A DNA stretch of 54,329 bases from an uncultured Oxalobacteraceae bacterium (GTDB taxonomy: Bacteria; Pseudomonadota; Gammaproteobacteria; Burkholderiales; Burkholderiaceae_D), in NCBI GenBank assembly GCA_903893945.1, contig CAITOF010000114.1, positions 1 to 54,329 on the forward strand, given 5' to 3'. The notes under the pieces were generated by a model. That model worked only from the letters and a program-made list of their open reading frames with translations, ran no database searches and had not been told where the DNA came from. The stretch's first letter is position 1, and each line of letters starts with the position of its first letter. The translations under genes were made by a program, and so were the position numbers. Shown piece after piece: positions 26,063-35,523 of the stretch.

Positions 26063-27556
26063 ATGTCGCTAAACAGCATTTCATCGCGCAGCACCAGGGC
26101 ACTGACCTGGGGTGTCGCGGGCGCAATCGGCAAAGTCGTCGCACAGTTGATGGTTCAGATTACCCTGGCACGCCTGCTCGATCCACTGGCTTTCGGCCAG
26201 TACACGGCCGTGCTGCTGGTGTATGGCCTGGGTTACAACATCGCCGATGGCGGCTTTGGATCGGCGCTGATTCAAAAGAAGGAATTGCACACTGGCGACG
26301 TGAGTATGGCACTGGGCTGGTCACTGCTGTCTGCGATCGTAATCAGCCTGCTGATAATTGCCTGCTCTGACACCTTTGCCCATCTGATGGGAGACGCTAC
26401 ACTGGCGCTGATTTTCAAGGTATGCGCATTGCTGATTCCATTTCAGGTGGTTTCGAACATATCCTCCAGCCTGCTGCGACGTGAATTGCATATGCGGGGT
26501 ATTCAGATTATCCAGTTTCTGGCCTATTTTGTTTTCTTTGGCGGCCTCGCTACCGCTCTGGCGCTAATGGGGTATGGTGTCTGGAGTCTGGTGGCGGGAT
26601 TCGCGGCGCAGACGGTTTTTTCACTGGTTGCCACGTATTGGCTTGCCAGGCATACGTTACGTCCGCGCTTGCAAGGTGATTCGACACTGGTCCACTTCGG
26701 GTTAAAATCCATGGCCACGGAACTGACCGGCAGTGCCATGGATACGGTAGATCGGCTTTTGGTTGGCAAATTCTGGGGAATTTATTCACTGGGCCTCTAT
26801 TCAGTTGCCTACAATCTGTCCAAAGCGCCTGTTGCGCTGTTGCTCAGCACGGCACAAAGCATCACCTTTGCAAGTACGGCACGATTGCACGGTAACTGGT
26901 CTGCAGTACGAAAGGGATACCTGATCGTGCTATCTGCCGTCGTCTTGACGACACTGCCCGTATTCACCCTCGCGGCTTTCGAATCCGGGACAGTGCTGCA
27001 TATCATATACGGGCAGAAATGGATCAAGGCAGCACCCTATATGACTGCGTTGGCGTTGACAGTTCCGCTTATTTCCATGTGTGCCGTGACAGCCGCCATA
27101 TTACGCGGTTCAGGTCAGGTGGGACAGGAGTTGCGCGGCACAATGATTTCCACAGTGGCACTCATAGCCGGTTTCCTGCTGCTGCAGCACGAATCCCTGG
27201 TGGTGGCGGTATGGAGCGTTCCCCTTTCCTATCTGCTCCGGTTCCTGATATTGCAGGACACGATTCGCCACAGGCTCGGCCTGCACTTTTCGGACCTCAT
27301 TTTGGCCTGTCGCGGAGCCCTGGTAATGTCTGCAACAGGCTTGTGCATGGCGGTGCTGGTACGCAGCTCGTTGCAAACAACAGCCGGCGGCCTCGACGCG
27401 CTGCCACTGCTGGCCGGTTGCTGTGCCATTGCGGGTCTGTTCATGCTCCGGTTTAACTGGTTGCTGGGAGCGCCACTTGCAGAGATGGTTCGACAGAAGT
27501 TTTCAGCGGGGCCGTTTGGCCCCGCATTAGATTGGTTACAAAGGGGCAGGATTTGA
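26063..27556 (+). CDS. wzx: Wzx-type polysaccharide flippase (MOP superfamily)
   Basis: A 497-residue integral membrane protein with about 12-14 helices and the Polysacc_synt/WzxC-like pattern near the start (TWGVAGAIGKVVAQL, TLARLLDPLAFGQYT, FGSALIQKKEL). Such proteins flip lipid-linked repeat units across the inner membrane. A mid-protein phrase DTVDRLLVGKFWGIYSLGLY is typical of the WzxC/TuaB branch. It is preceded by a 61-base gap and its TGA overlaps the TTG start of the next gene. Confidence 0.9.
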   Translation: MSLNSISSRSTRALTWGVAGAIGKVVAQLMVQITLARLLDPLAFGQYTAVLLVYGLGYNIADGGFGSALIQKKELHTGDVSMALGWSLLSAIVISLLIIACSDTFAHLMGDATLALIFKVCALLIPFQVVSNISSSLLRRELHMRGIQIIQFLAYFVFFGGLATALALMGYGVWSLVAGFAAQTVFSLVATYWLARHTLRPRLQGDSTLVHFGLKSMATELTGSAMDTVDRLLVGKFWGIYSLGLYSVAYNLSKAPVALLLSTAQSITFASTARLHGNWSAVRKGYLIVLSAVVLTTLPVFTLAAFESGTVLHIIYGQKWIKAAPYMTALALTVPLISMCAVTAAILRGSGQVGQELRGTMISTVALIAGFLLLQHESLVVAVWSVPLSYLLRFLILQDTIRHRLGLHFSDLILACRGALVMSATGLCMAVLVRSSLQTTAGGLDALPLLAGCCAIAGLFMLRFNWLLGAPLAEMVRQKFSAGPFGPALDWLQRGRI

Positions 27557-28824
27557 AAAACTCGACACCGGCAGACTACCACGCTTCCCATCCGGTCAAC
27601 TTCATGCCGGCAAAAAGGCCACAAGGTAAATGGATGTGGCCTCCTTTTTCCTCCATGCCCCTGCTGTTTCTGGTGATGGTCAAGCCGCTCACGGATGCGT
27701 TTTACGAAGTGGAGGAAGTGAAATATGTCTATATTCTGCTTCTGGTCGGCAGCGCACTGTTTGCGAAGTTTGGCCTGGTCATTCAGGGGGTGAAGGCCAA
27801 CCCGCGTAATAAAGGCTTATTCAGCTATCTGTGGCTGATCATGTTCTACTTTCTGTTCCATTACGGGCTGGCCCTGTTCAATGGAGGCTCCTTTTCAGAA
27901 ATGTTCAAAATCGTCAGCCCCTTCGTATTTTTCGTTCTGGTAGCCTATGCCGGGGACCGGTGGATGATTTATGCACTGGCCGGTGCGGCGGTATTGACCG
28001 TCGTGGTCAACGCGGCATTAATGCCCTTTGACTTTGCCTGGGTCAATTGGGGAACGGTCAGGACGTTCAAGGGATATTATTATTTCAAAACCGATCTGGC
28101 CTACGCCTTGAGCTTTTCTGTTCTGATTTTCGCTTTTTTTGAAAAAAATAGAATTACCCCGGCCCTGGCTCTATTGATGTTGATCGCGGCTGTCGAAGTT
28201 GTTCTGGCCAATTCCCGGTTGAATTACCTGAGTTTCCTGTGTGTGGTTATTTTCATCGCTGCCAAGGAAGGTATCAGTTTCCGCTCAGTCGTGCGCTACA
28301 GCCTGATTTTCGGACTGCTGGGCGTGATCGCTGCATTGCTATATGACCCGGAAAAGCTGCTCGGTTTTGATTTTGATGACATCGCCGCCTTTACGCAGGG
28401 ACGTAATGTCACCTGGGAACACCTGATGATCGAACTTGAACACTACAGGCTGGTAGACTGGCTATTTGGTAAAGGCGTGTACGCGGATCTGATACTGTCC
28501 AGTCAGCTGGCCCGCCTGGGCGCTGTTGCCCACAATGCCCACAATGAAATTCTGCATATGGTGTACACCGAAGGTATACTTGGTTTTCTGTTTTACATCG
28601 TGCTCTGGGTTAAAACATTCCGTATGTCGATCGGTACCGGTTTGCCGCCATGGGCCCGAGGTTCAGGTGCGGTCGCGCTGACACTTTTTCTGCTGCAGGG
28701 TCTGACAGCTGTCGTGTCATCATTTGCAACCAAAACCTGGCCCCTGGTCATGGTGCTCATTGCGCTGCGTGGCGTCTCGACCTGTCAGGAACCGGACGAC
28801 CCATCGGCCCCATCGCATGCATAA
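27553..28824 (+). CDS. Wzy-like polymerase / O-antigen ligase family protein
   Basis: A 423-residue polytopic protein with about ten membrane helices and a large periplasmic loop (VLANSRLNYLSFL followed by a loop to GRNVTWEHLMIELEHY). The segment AHNAHNEILHMVYTEGILGF resembles the His-containing signature near the end of the periplasmic loop in Wzy_C/WaaL proteins. It probably joins flipped repeat units. The start is a TTG at 27553 that overlaps the flippase stop (TTGA) and has AAGGGGCAGG six bases upstream; the first ATG (27604) comes 17 codons later. Polymerase versus ligase cannot be settled by sequence. Confidence 0.85.
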   Translation: MKNSTPADYHASHPVNFMPAKRPQGKWMWPPFSSMPLLFLVMVKPLTDAFYEVEEVKYVYILLLVGSALFAKFGLVIQGVKANPRNKGLFSYLWLIMFYFLFHYGLALFNGGSFSEMFKIVSPFVFFVLVAYAGDRWMIYALAGAAVLTVVVNAALMPFDFAWVNWGTVRTFKGYYYFKTDLAYALSFSVLIFAFFEKNRITPALALLMLIAAVEVVLANSRLNYLSFLCVVIFIAAKEGISFRSVVRYSLIFGLLGVIAALLYDPEKLLGFDFDDIAAFTQGRNVTWEHLMIELEHYRLVDWLFGKGVYADLILSSQLARLGAVAHNAHNEILHMVYTEGILGFLFYIVLWVKTFRMSIGTGLPPWARGSGAVALTLFLLQGLTAVVSSFATKTWPLVMVLIALRGVSTCQEPDDPSAPSHA

Positions 28825-30061
28825 CAGTATTTCCAGGGCATTGATAACATTGGCGATCGTCGTTGGCCAGGACGCCAGCGTCAGTGCCGGTGAAAATCTC
28901 GTATTGGGTTTTCATGCACACGATCCGGCACATATCGATGCTGCGGCCAGAACCGGTTACAGCGCCATCCGGCTGTGGGATACCTCGACCACCTGGGCGA
29001 ATCTGGCACCGCAACGCAACCTGTGGGATTTCGACCGGATCAGCACCTACCTCACTGACAGTGAAAAAGCACATCTGAAAGTCCTCTGGACCATCGGCAG
29101 CACGCCGCACTGGGCGTCCGCTCGTCCGTCCGAAAAATGCGCCTATGGATTGGGGTGTGCCGCAGAGCCGGTGAATATCGATGACTGGCGTCGCTATGTC
29201 CGCACCATTGCCACCACGTTTCGCGGGCGGGTCGAGTGTTATGAACCGTGGAATGAAGTCAGCTTTCCACACGATCCGGTGTTTGCACAGCCGGGCGCGG
29301 GTGGCGACGCCGGGGAATTTTTCACCGGTTCGGTCGATACCATGGTGGCGCTGACCAAGGCAGCTTATGAAGAGATCAAACGAGCCGATCCGCAGGCTTG
29401 TGTTCTCTCCCCGTCATTTCATTCTTCGGGTCACTGGGTCGAGAAATTTGAGCGCTTTCTGGACGCCGGCGGAGGACAATATTTTGATGTTGCCAGTCAG
29501 CATTTCTATTTTGGTGATTTGCCGGAACAATCGCGTGCGGTGATCCGGTCTGTCAGGCAGGCGCTGGATAAACATAACCTGCAGCGTATTCCGATCTGGA
29601 ATACTGAAGTCGGCATCCCGTTTTCAATGAAAATGAATCAATGGCCAGGCATCCCGTTGCAGGACGTGGTGTACGCGCTAACCCTGCGCACTTATCTGGT
29701 CAATGTCTCTGAAGGCATAAACCGGATTTACTGGTATGCATGGGACAACGGCGAATTTGGTTTCTTTGATCCGCTCAATCGTCAGGATTTTGGCACTGAA
29801 GCCGCCTCCGCCGCCAACCATGTGCTGGACGGGTTTAAATCAGCACGCTGCCAGGATAGGGATGGAATCTGGCAATGCCGGGTCGACACCGTTACGCGCC
29901 GATTCCGGGTCATGTGGTCATCCGAAAAAAATGCGAAACCGGTTCTGGTGTCGTTCGATCGTGAAGCGACTCGCTGGGGGCAGATCCAGGCATCATTCAG
30001 GGCGGGAACAAAAATTGCGCTGGATGGTCGACCGGTTATTGTCGAGGAGGACAACAACTGA
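28817..30061 (+). CDS. Secreted glycoside hydrolase, GH39/GH-A clan-like
   Basis: A 414-residue protein. The ATG at 28817 gives a signal-like N-terminus (ALITLAIVVGQDASVSAGE). The fold is a TIM-barrel of clan GH-A: an acid/base glutamate at residue 147 in YEPWNEVSF and a probable nucleophile at 264 in IWNTEVGIP. Early text (IRLWDTSTTWANLAPQRNLW) is typical of GH39-like enzymes found in exopolysaccharide clusters. It likely trims or releases the polymer in the periplasm. The start overlaps the polymerase gene by eight bases. A frame extending upstream to 28724 lacks a signal and is rejected. Confidence 0.85.
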   Translation: MHNSISRALITLAIVVGQDASVSAGENLVLGFHAHDPAHIDAAARTGYSAIRLWDTSTTWANLAPQRNLWDFDRISTYLTDSEKAHLKVLWTIGSTPHWASARPSEKCAYGLGCAAEPVNIDDWRRYVRTIATTFRGRVECYEPWNEVSFPHDPVFAQPGAGGDAGEFFTGSVDTMVALTKAAYEEIKRADPQACVLSPSFHSSGHWVEKFERFLDAGGGQYFDVASQHFYFGDLPEQSRAVIRSVRQALDKHNLQRIPIWNTEVGIPFSMKMNQWPGIPLQDVVYALTLRTYLVNVSEGINRIYWYAWDNGEFGFFDPLNRQDFGTEAASAANHVLDGFKSARCQDRDGIWQCRVDTVTRRFRVMWSSEKNAKPVLVSFDREATRWGQIQASFRAGTKIALDGRPVIVEEDNN

Positions 30062-30101
30062 TGAGCCAGGCCGGAGTGGTTGACATAGGGGGAGCATTGT
30101 C

Positions 30102-30983
30102 ATGGTAACTTTTTTTGTCGGTGACGGTCGACTGGGGAATCAGATCTTCCAGTACGTGGCCATTCACAAAATTCGGGGAACGACAAAGTTGCTGTCACCC
30201 AGTTTGCGCAGCCTGCAGAACGTGTTTCAGTTGCCCGAAAACGTCAGAATCTGGCGGATACCAGCGAATATCGAGAAAATCATTCGTCGGGTCCTCGTTC
30301 CCGTGCTCGCCAGGCCGCTGTTCAAATGGCTGCGGTTGGGTGTCTACTGTACCGAACCCATGACCCGCATGCCCAACGGGTCAAGCGATCCCGGTGGTGA
30401 AATGACCGTTCAGCGCGGTCTGTTGCCGATTACATTTATTGACGGCGGATTTTACCAGAATCTGTCCGATGCACTGACTGCCGCTGATTTTCGTCAACTG
30501 AAAATTCGTGATGATGTACTTGCGCGGGCGCGAGAAGTCATCTGCAGCGTTATGGCCGGACGGCCATGGCCGGGCGCCGTGATGCACGTACGTCGGGGTG
30601 ACTATGTCGGTTATTCCGCTTACGGGCTGGACAGCATTTTATTGCAGGCTGATTACTTCCACCGCGCTGCACGCACTGCCCGTCTGTCGATGGAAGACCA
30701 TCCGGAAATTCTTGTGGTGACTGACGATCCCGAATGGTGCGAAAGGGAACTGGCCGCACTGAAACCGTTTACCGTTGTTTCCGTATCGGAGGCTATCGAT
30801 TTTGCCCTGTTATCGATGTTTCCGGTTTCGATACTTTCCAATAGCACGTTTTCGCTGGCCGCGGCGTGTATCGGTACCGATGTTAAAAGGGTGATAGGAC
30901 CCGAATTCTGGTTCGGCCATGCCGTAAATCAGTGGTATCCACCCAAAATACGGTCGATCGACCCGCGTTTCGAGTACGTGTGA
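30102..30983 (+). CDS. Family 11 glycosyltransferase (alpha-1,2-fucosyltransferase)
   Basis: A 293-residue GT11 enzyme. The three family motifs are clear: GDGRLGNQIFQYVAIHK at the start, MHVRRGDYVGYS in the middle (HxRRGDY binds GDP-fucose) and ILSNSTFSLAAACIG near the end. It should add L-fucose by an alpha-1,2 link to a repeat-unit sugar. GDP-fucose would come from manC, gmd and fcl in the same cluster. The ATG at 30102 has AGGGGGAG seven bases upstream. Confidence 0.93.
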   Translation: MVTFFVGDGRLGNQIFQYVAIHKIRGTTKLLSPSLRSLQNVFQLPENVRIWRIPANIEKIIRRVLVPVLARPLFKWLRLGVYCTEPMTRMPNGSSDPGGEMTVQRGLLPITFIDGGFYQNLSDALTAADFRQLKIRDDVLARAREVICSVMAGRPWPGAVMHVRRGDYVGYSAYGLDSILLQADYFHRAARTARLSMEDHPEILVVTDDPEWCERELAALKPFTVVSVSEAIDFALLSMFPVSILSNSTFSLAAACIGTDVKRVIGPEFWFGHAVNQWYPPKIRSIDPRFEYV

Positions 30984-31046
30984 GTCTGAATTCATGGGGC
31001 TGTCATATTACCTCGGCAAAATGTGACACTTCATTTTGGAGGCGGC

Positions 31047-33386
31047 ATGACGGAATTGCAGACAGAAACGACTCGTGCCCCAAAACCGGGTACCACGCGT
31101 CTGAAGTTGGCAATGGTAACAAATATTCCGGTGCCGTATCGTCTTCCCGTCTACGAAAATCTGGCCAATGATCCCGCCATTGATTTGTGTGTCTATTTTT
31201 TCAGCGGACGTGAGCCGGATCGCCACTGGACTCTGAAAACAGGCCGGTTTCCCCATATTTTCCTGCGTGAGAAATTCATCAGCTTCAGGGAGCGATATAT
31301 CCACACGAATGTTGATATCTGGGGGAAATTGCGCGAATTTCAACCGGACGTAGTAATCACCACCGGATTTAATCCTTCGCATTTGATGGCATTCCTGTAT
31401 GCGCGGCTGCATGGTGCCCGGCATATCGCCATGACAGACGGGACCTACCTGTCCGAGAAAAAACTGTCTCTGGTTCACCGGGTAGTCCGGCGGATTGTGT
31501 ATGCCGGTAGCCGGGCGTTTCTGGGTCCCAGTGAAGGTGCGTTCCAGCTTTATCGCAGTTACGGTATCGACCCGAAGCGGGTTTTCAAGTCGCATTTATG
31601 TGCGGATAACGCGGCTTTTTACACGACACCGTATCCTGACAAGAAATTTGATTTTATATTCTGTGGCCGATTTGTTGGTATAAAAAATCCGCTATTTGCC
31701 ATTGATGTCGCATTGCAGACTTCAAAACGACTCGGTCGCAGGACATCACTGCTGTTTGTGGGTTCAGGCACGCTTGAGTCGCAAATGCGCAAAGCAGCTC
31801 TTGCCGCTGCCGATTATGTGGATTGCGAATTTGCCGGTTTCGCAGATCAGGCCCTGTTACCCGGATTGTACAGTTCAGCACGCATTTTCCTGTTTCCGAC
31901 ACTCTGGGATCCATGGGGCGTGGTCGCGAATGAAGCGTGTGCCGCCGGCTTGCCGGTGCTGGTCACTCCGGTTGCAGGTTCGGCCGGTGAATTGATCCGG
32001 CATACCGAAAACGGTTTTGTGCTGCCACTGGAACTGGAACGGTGGACGGATGTCGCGGTTCAATTGCTGTCAGACCGGACGCTGTACCGGTCGATGTCGC
32101 TGCGCAGTCTGGAACTGGTGCAGGACTACAGCTACGCCAATGCAGCCACCGGCATTATCAACGCGGTCGCAGCGTCCACCCAAGACGAACCGTATCCGGT
32201 CAATTTTCCCGGCGGTTATCGGGTTCGGCGCAAGGTCGTCATCATTCAGCGACGTATGACCCACTATCGGGTGCCGCTGTTTGAACTGATGCGTGAGCAG
32301 CTCCGTCTGGCAGAGATTGAACTGATTGTGGTCTATGGAGATCCCACACCCGCCGAGCGTGAAAGAAATGATGAAGGCCAGCTGGCCTGGGGAACCTATG
32401 TGCCTTGCGTTTACCTGTTGAACGACCGATTCTGCTGGCAAAATGCACAGGCTGTGGTCAGCGATGCCGATCTGGTCATAGTCGCACAGGAAAATAAATT
32501 ATTATTCAATCTGGTGTGCGGTGTCCTGTATAAAAAAATAAAAATGGCATTTTGGGGTCATGGGCGAAATTTTCAGGCAACCCATACCGACTCCTGGAGT
32601 GAATACGTTAAACGCTGGCTGCTGGTCAGAACGGATTGGTGGTTTACCTACACGGAGTTGAGCGCAAAAGTCGTGGTTGGCGATGCCAATTTTTCACCAG
32701 AACGTGTCACCGTGTTGAATAATTCGACCGATACCCATTCGCTGGCTGACGATCTGGCTGTGCTGACGTCAGCCGACGTGCAGATTGCGCGCACTTCCTT
32801 TGGAATTGGCGGCGGAACGATAGGAATAATGATAGCTTCGCTGCACGCTGACAAGAAAATCGATTTTCTGTTTCAGGCGGTGCTCCGCATTCGTCAGCGT
32901 GTGCCGGATTTTGAACTGGTGATTGTTGGAGATGGTCCAATGCGTCCAGTGGTGCTGGATCAGGCGAGCAGAGCCGGTGGTTGGGTCCACTGGATGGGCG
33001 CACGAACCGGACGTGAAAAAGCCCTGCTCCTGAAAATGGCAAAAATAATGCTTAATCCCGGCATGGTGGGTCTTGGGATTCTGGATTCATTTATAGCCAA
33101 AGTACCCCTGGTCACGTCGGATTACAAATACCACTCTCCGGAAATTGCCTATCTGGAGAATGGTATTAACGGGCTGATGACGCCAGACGATGTCGCAGGT
33201 TATGCAGACGTGGTCGTGGATTTGATCAACGATGAGGCGCTATATCGCAAGCTGCAATCGGGGTGTGACCGATGTGCCGAGCTGTACTCGATGTCGCAAA
33301 TGGTCGGCAATTTCTGCGAGGGTATTGAACGCTGCCTGAATCTGGATAAAAGTGAACTTTACAGTGCAGGGAGCCGCGCGGCATGA
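31047..33386 (+). CDS. Tandem double GT4 glycosyltransferase
   Basis: A 779-residue protein built from two GT-B (family 4-like) enzymes in one chain. The first spans about residues 20-365 (AMVTNIPVPYRLPVYENL; FIFCGRFVGIKNPLFAIDVA; WGVVANEACAAGLPVLVTPV). The second spans about 390-770 (KVVIIQRRMTHYRVPLFELM; MIASLHADKKIDFLFQAVLR; IVGDGPMRPVV). Each has the C-terminal donor-binding half, but the E(x7)E signature is clear only in the first; the second reads GLGILDSFIAKVPLVTSD, so its activity is uncertain. The start at 31047 follows a strong GGAGGCGG; an earlier frame from 31023 is rejected. It may add two sugars in a row. Confidence 0.88.
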   Translation: MTELQTETTRAPKPGTTRLKLAMVTNIPVPYRLPVYENLANDPAIDLCVYFFSGREPDRHWTLKTGRFPHIFLREKFISFRERYIHTNVDIWGKLREFQPDVVITTGFNPSHLMAFLYARLHGARHIAMTDGTYLSEKKLSLVHRVVRRIVYAGSRAFLGPSEGAFQLYRSYGIDPKRVFKSHLCADNAAFYTTPYPDKKFDFIFCGRFVGIKNPLFAIDVALQTSKRLGRRTSLLFVGSGTLESQMRKAALAAADYVDCEFAGFADQALLPGLYSSARIFLFPTLWDPWGVVANEACAAGLPVLVTPVAGSAGELIRHTENGFVLPLELERWTDVAVQLLSDRTLYRSMSLRSLELVQDYSYANAATGIINAVAASTQDEPYPVNFPGGYRVRRKVVIIQRRMTHYRVPLFELMREQLRLAEIELIVVYGDPTPAERERNDEGQLAWGTYVPCVYLLNDRFCWQNAQAVVSDADLVIVAQENKLLFNLVCGVLYKKIKMAFWGHGRNFQATHTDSWSEYVKRWLLVRTDWWFTYTELSAKVVVGDANFSPERVTVLNNSTDTHSLADDLAVLTSADVQIARTSFGIGGGTIGIMIASLHADKKIDFLFQAVLRIRQRVPDFELVIVGDGPMRPVVLDQASRAGGWVHWMGARTGREKALLLKMAKIMLNPGMVGLGILDSFIAKVPLVTSDYKYHSPEIAYLENGINGLMTPDDVAGYADVVVDLINDEALYRKLQSGCDRCAELYSMSQMVGNFCEGIERCLNLDKSELYSAGSRAA

Positions 33387-34615
33387 ATTCGCCCGACCTC
33401 CCGGTGCATACTGAACGCCGTGCCCCGGCGATCGCGTCAGCAGAAATGCCCCGGCGCCGCGTCCTGATCGTTCACAATGAATACCAGCAGCGCGGCGGTG
33501 AAGATTCGGTGGTTGAAGCCGAAGCGGCGATGCTGGCGGCTCACGGTCACGAGATTGAAATCTATCGTCAACATAACAATGCACTGAAGACTGTCTCGAT
33601 GCCGAAGGCTGTCGCAGATACCATCTGGTCAGGCGATTCGGTGACAGGCCTGACCAGCGTCATTAACCGGTTCCGTCCGGATATTGTGCATTTTCACAAT
33701 ACCTTTCCCATTATCTCTCCGTCCGCTTACTGGGCGGTGCGTGATGCCGGGTTGCCGGTGATTCAGACCCTGCACAATTTTCGTCTGCATTGCCTGCAGG
33801 CCAATTACCTGCGCAATGAAACGGTATGTGAAGACTGCAAGGGCGATATTCCGTTGCGAGGCGTTGTGCGCGCCTGCTATCGCGGATCCCGTGCGCAATC
33901 GGCCGTGCTGTGCGGGATGTTGGCGGTGCACCGCGCGCTGGGTACCTATCGGCATAAGGTCACGCGTTATATCGCACTCAATGAATTCTGTCGCCGCAAA
34001 TTTGTTGAGGGTGGTTTGCCTGCTGAACGCATCGTCGTCAAGCCAAATTTTGCCGATATCGCACCAGTAAGCCCGAGCGCGCGGGACGGTTTCCTTTTTG
34101 TGGGACGTCTGGTGCCTGAGAAAGGCATTTCTGTGCTGCTTGACGCATGGAACGCGCTGAATCACGGTTCATTGCGGGTCGCCGGAACTGGCCCGCTGGC
34201 GGATCTGTTTGACGCGGTCACAGGTGTTACGGCATTGGGGGCGCTGTCCGCCACAGCGGTGCGCAGACAGATGGAGAACGCCACCGCACTCGTGTTGCCG
34301 AGCATCTGTTATGACAGCTTTCCAAGAACATTGGTGGAATCGTTTGCCTGCTGTTTGCCTGTGATTGCCAGCCGTCTTGGGCCGCTCGCTGATCTGGTCG
34401 AGGAGGGTGTGACCGGTCTGCTGTTTAGGGCGGGTGATTCTGCCGATCTGGCGATGACACTGAAATGGGCACGTGACAACCCGGAGCGCATGGCCGCCAT
34501 GGGGCGCAATGCGCGTGCAAAGTATGAAGCAGAATTTTCTGCCGAACGCAATTACCCGCAACTGATTGCAATTTATGAAGATGCCATCCATGCGGTGGCC
34601 AGGGAATCGAAATGA
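33383..34615 (+). CDS. Family 4 glycosyltransferase
   Basis: A 410-residue GT-B glycosyltransferase. The N-terminal half shows VLIVHNEYQQRGGEDSVVEA and VHFHNTFPIISPSAYWAV, typical of the GT4 acceptor domain; the C-terminal half has FLFVGRLVPEKGISVLLDAW and SICYDSFPRTLVESFACCLP, with a glutamate (LVESFA) at the usual donor contact. Two cysteine pairs near residues 139-158 (TVCEDCKGD) could bind a metal. It is coupled on both sides by ATGA overlaps to the double glycosyltransferase and the WecG-type gene. The sugar is unknown. Confidence 0.9.
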   Translation: MNSPDLPVHTERRAPAIASAEMPRRRVLIVHNEYQQRGGEDSVVEAEAAMLAAHGHEIEIYRQHNNALKTVSMPKAVADTIWSGDSVTGLTSVINRFRPDIVHFHNTFPIISPSAYWAVRDAGLPVIQTLHNFRLHCLQANYLRNETVCEDCKGDIPLRGVVRACYRGSRAQSAVLCGMLAVHRALGTYRHKVTRYIALNEFCRRKFVEGGLPAERIVVKPNFADIAPVSPSARDGFLFVGRLVPEKGISVLLDAWNALNHGSLRVAGTGPLADLFDAVTGVTALGALSATAVRRQMENATALVLPSICYDSFPRTLVESFACCLPVIASRLGPLADLVEEGVTGLLFRAGDSADLAMTLKWARDNPERMAAMGRNARAKYEAEFSAERNYPQLIAIYEDAIHAVARESK

Positions 34616-35385
34616 AACACGAGCAGCGTATTACGGTACCGGTTCTGGGTGTACCTATTGATGTTCTGGACTGGGATACGGTGCTTGAGCGCATACGCAG
34701 CTGGGCGGAGGCGCGCGAGTCACGTTATATATGCATATGCAACTCGCATTCGGTGGTCACGGCAACGAAGGATGATGCTTTCGGCCGTATCGTGGAAGGG
34801 GCGGATATGGCAACGGCGGACGGTGCGCCTGTGGCAGGGATGATCCGGCGCTTCGGCCATGCCGGACAGCAGCGTATCAACGGTCCGGATCTGATGTTCA
34901 AATACTGTGCCGTGGCTGCAAAACGGGGCGAGTCGATCTATCTGTACGGTGGTGCGCCTGAAACGCTTGAATTATTGCAGATACGCCTGAAAGCGTTCTT
35001 TCCCGGTTTGCTTATCGCTGGCGCTCACTCACCGCCATTCCGCACTGCCACGCAGGACGAAGACACGGCAGATACGGCTCGTATCAATGCCTCGGGCGCC
35101 GGTACGGTCTGGGTCAGTCTGGGTTGCCCGAAACAGGAACAATGGATGGCTGCCCATAAAAACCGCATACATGCTGTCATGATTGGGGTTGGCGCCGCCT
35201 TTGATTATCACGCCGGTACATTGAAGCGCGCACCCCTGTGGATGCAGCGCGCCGGATTTGAGTGGCTGCACCGGCTTGCCTGTGAGCCACGCAGATTATG
35301 GCGTCGTTACCTCGTTACCAACACGCTGTTTGTCTGCGGTGCCGTTTGGCAACTGACTTTTAAACGACACGGTAACCGGACCTGA
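34612..35385 (+). CDS. WecG/TagA/CpsF-family glycosyltransferase (GT26)
   Basis: A 257-residue WecG/TagA/CpsF enzyme. Motifs seen are VLGVPIDVLDWDTVLERI at the N-terminus, TADGAPVAGMIRRFGH (conserved catalytic Asp), INGPDLMFKYC, YLYGGAPETLELL, and VSLGCPKQEQWMAAHK with GVGAAFDYHAGTLKRAPLWM. These transfer N-acetylmannosamine-type or glucose-type sugars onto lipid-linked intermediates. The start overlaps the previous stop (ATGA). 138 non-coding bases separate it from manC. Confidence 0.94.
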   Translation: MKHEQRITVPVLGVPIDVLDWDTVLERIRSWAEARESRYICICNSHSVVTATKDDAFGRIVEGADMATADGAPVAGMIRRFGHAGQQRINGPDLMFKYCAVAAKRGESIYLYGGAPETLELLQIRLKAFFPGLLIAGAHSPPFRTATQDEDTADTARINASGAGTVWVSLGCPKQEQWMAAHKNRIHAVMIGVGAAFDYHAGTLKRAPLWMQRAGFEWLHRLACEPRRLWRRYLVTNTLFVCGAVWQLTFKRHGNRT

Positions 35386-35451
35386 CGCCGGATTTTTTTG
35401 CCGCTTGTAATGCCATTGACACAGTTGATCACTACAATCATTGATCTCGAT

Positions 35452-35476
35452 TCCGGCACCACCGGTTTTTGCCGGA
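35452..35476. other. Short hairpin in the gap before manC
   Basis: TCCGGCA and TGCCGGA form a perfect 7-bp stem around an 11-base loop. No T-run follows, so a terminator role is doubtful. It could reduce read-through or sit in the leader of manC. A TTGACA hexamer lies at 35416-35421, but no properly spaced -10 box was found. Confidence 0.25.
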
Positions 35477-35523
35477 TTCTAAGCAGTTATCTGAATTAAC
35501 AACCTTGTTGGCATCGCAACTAT

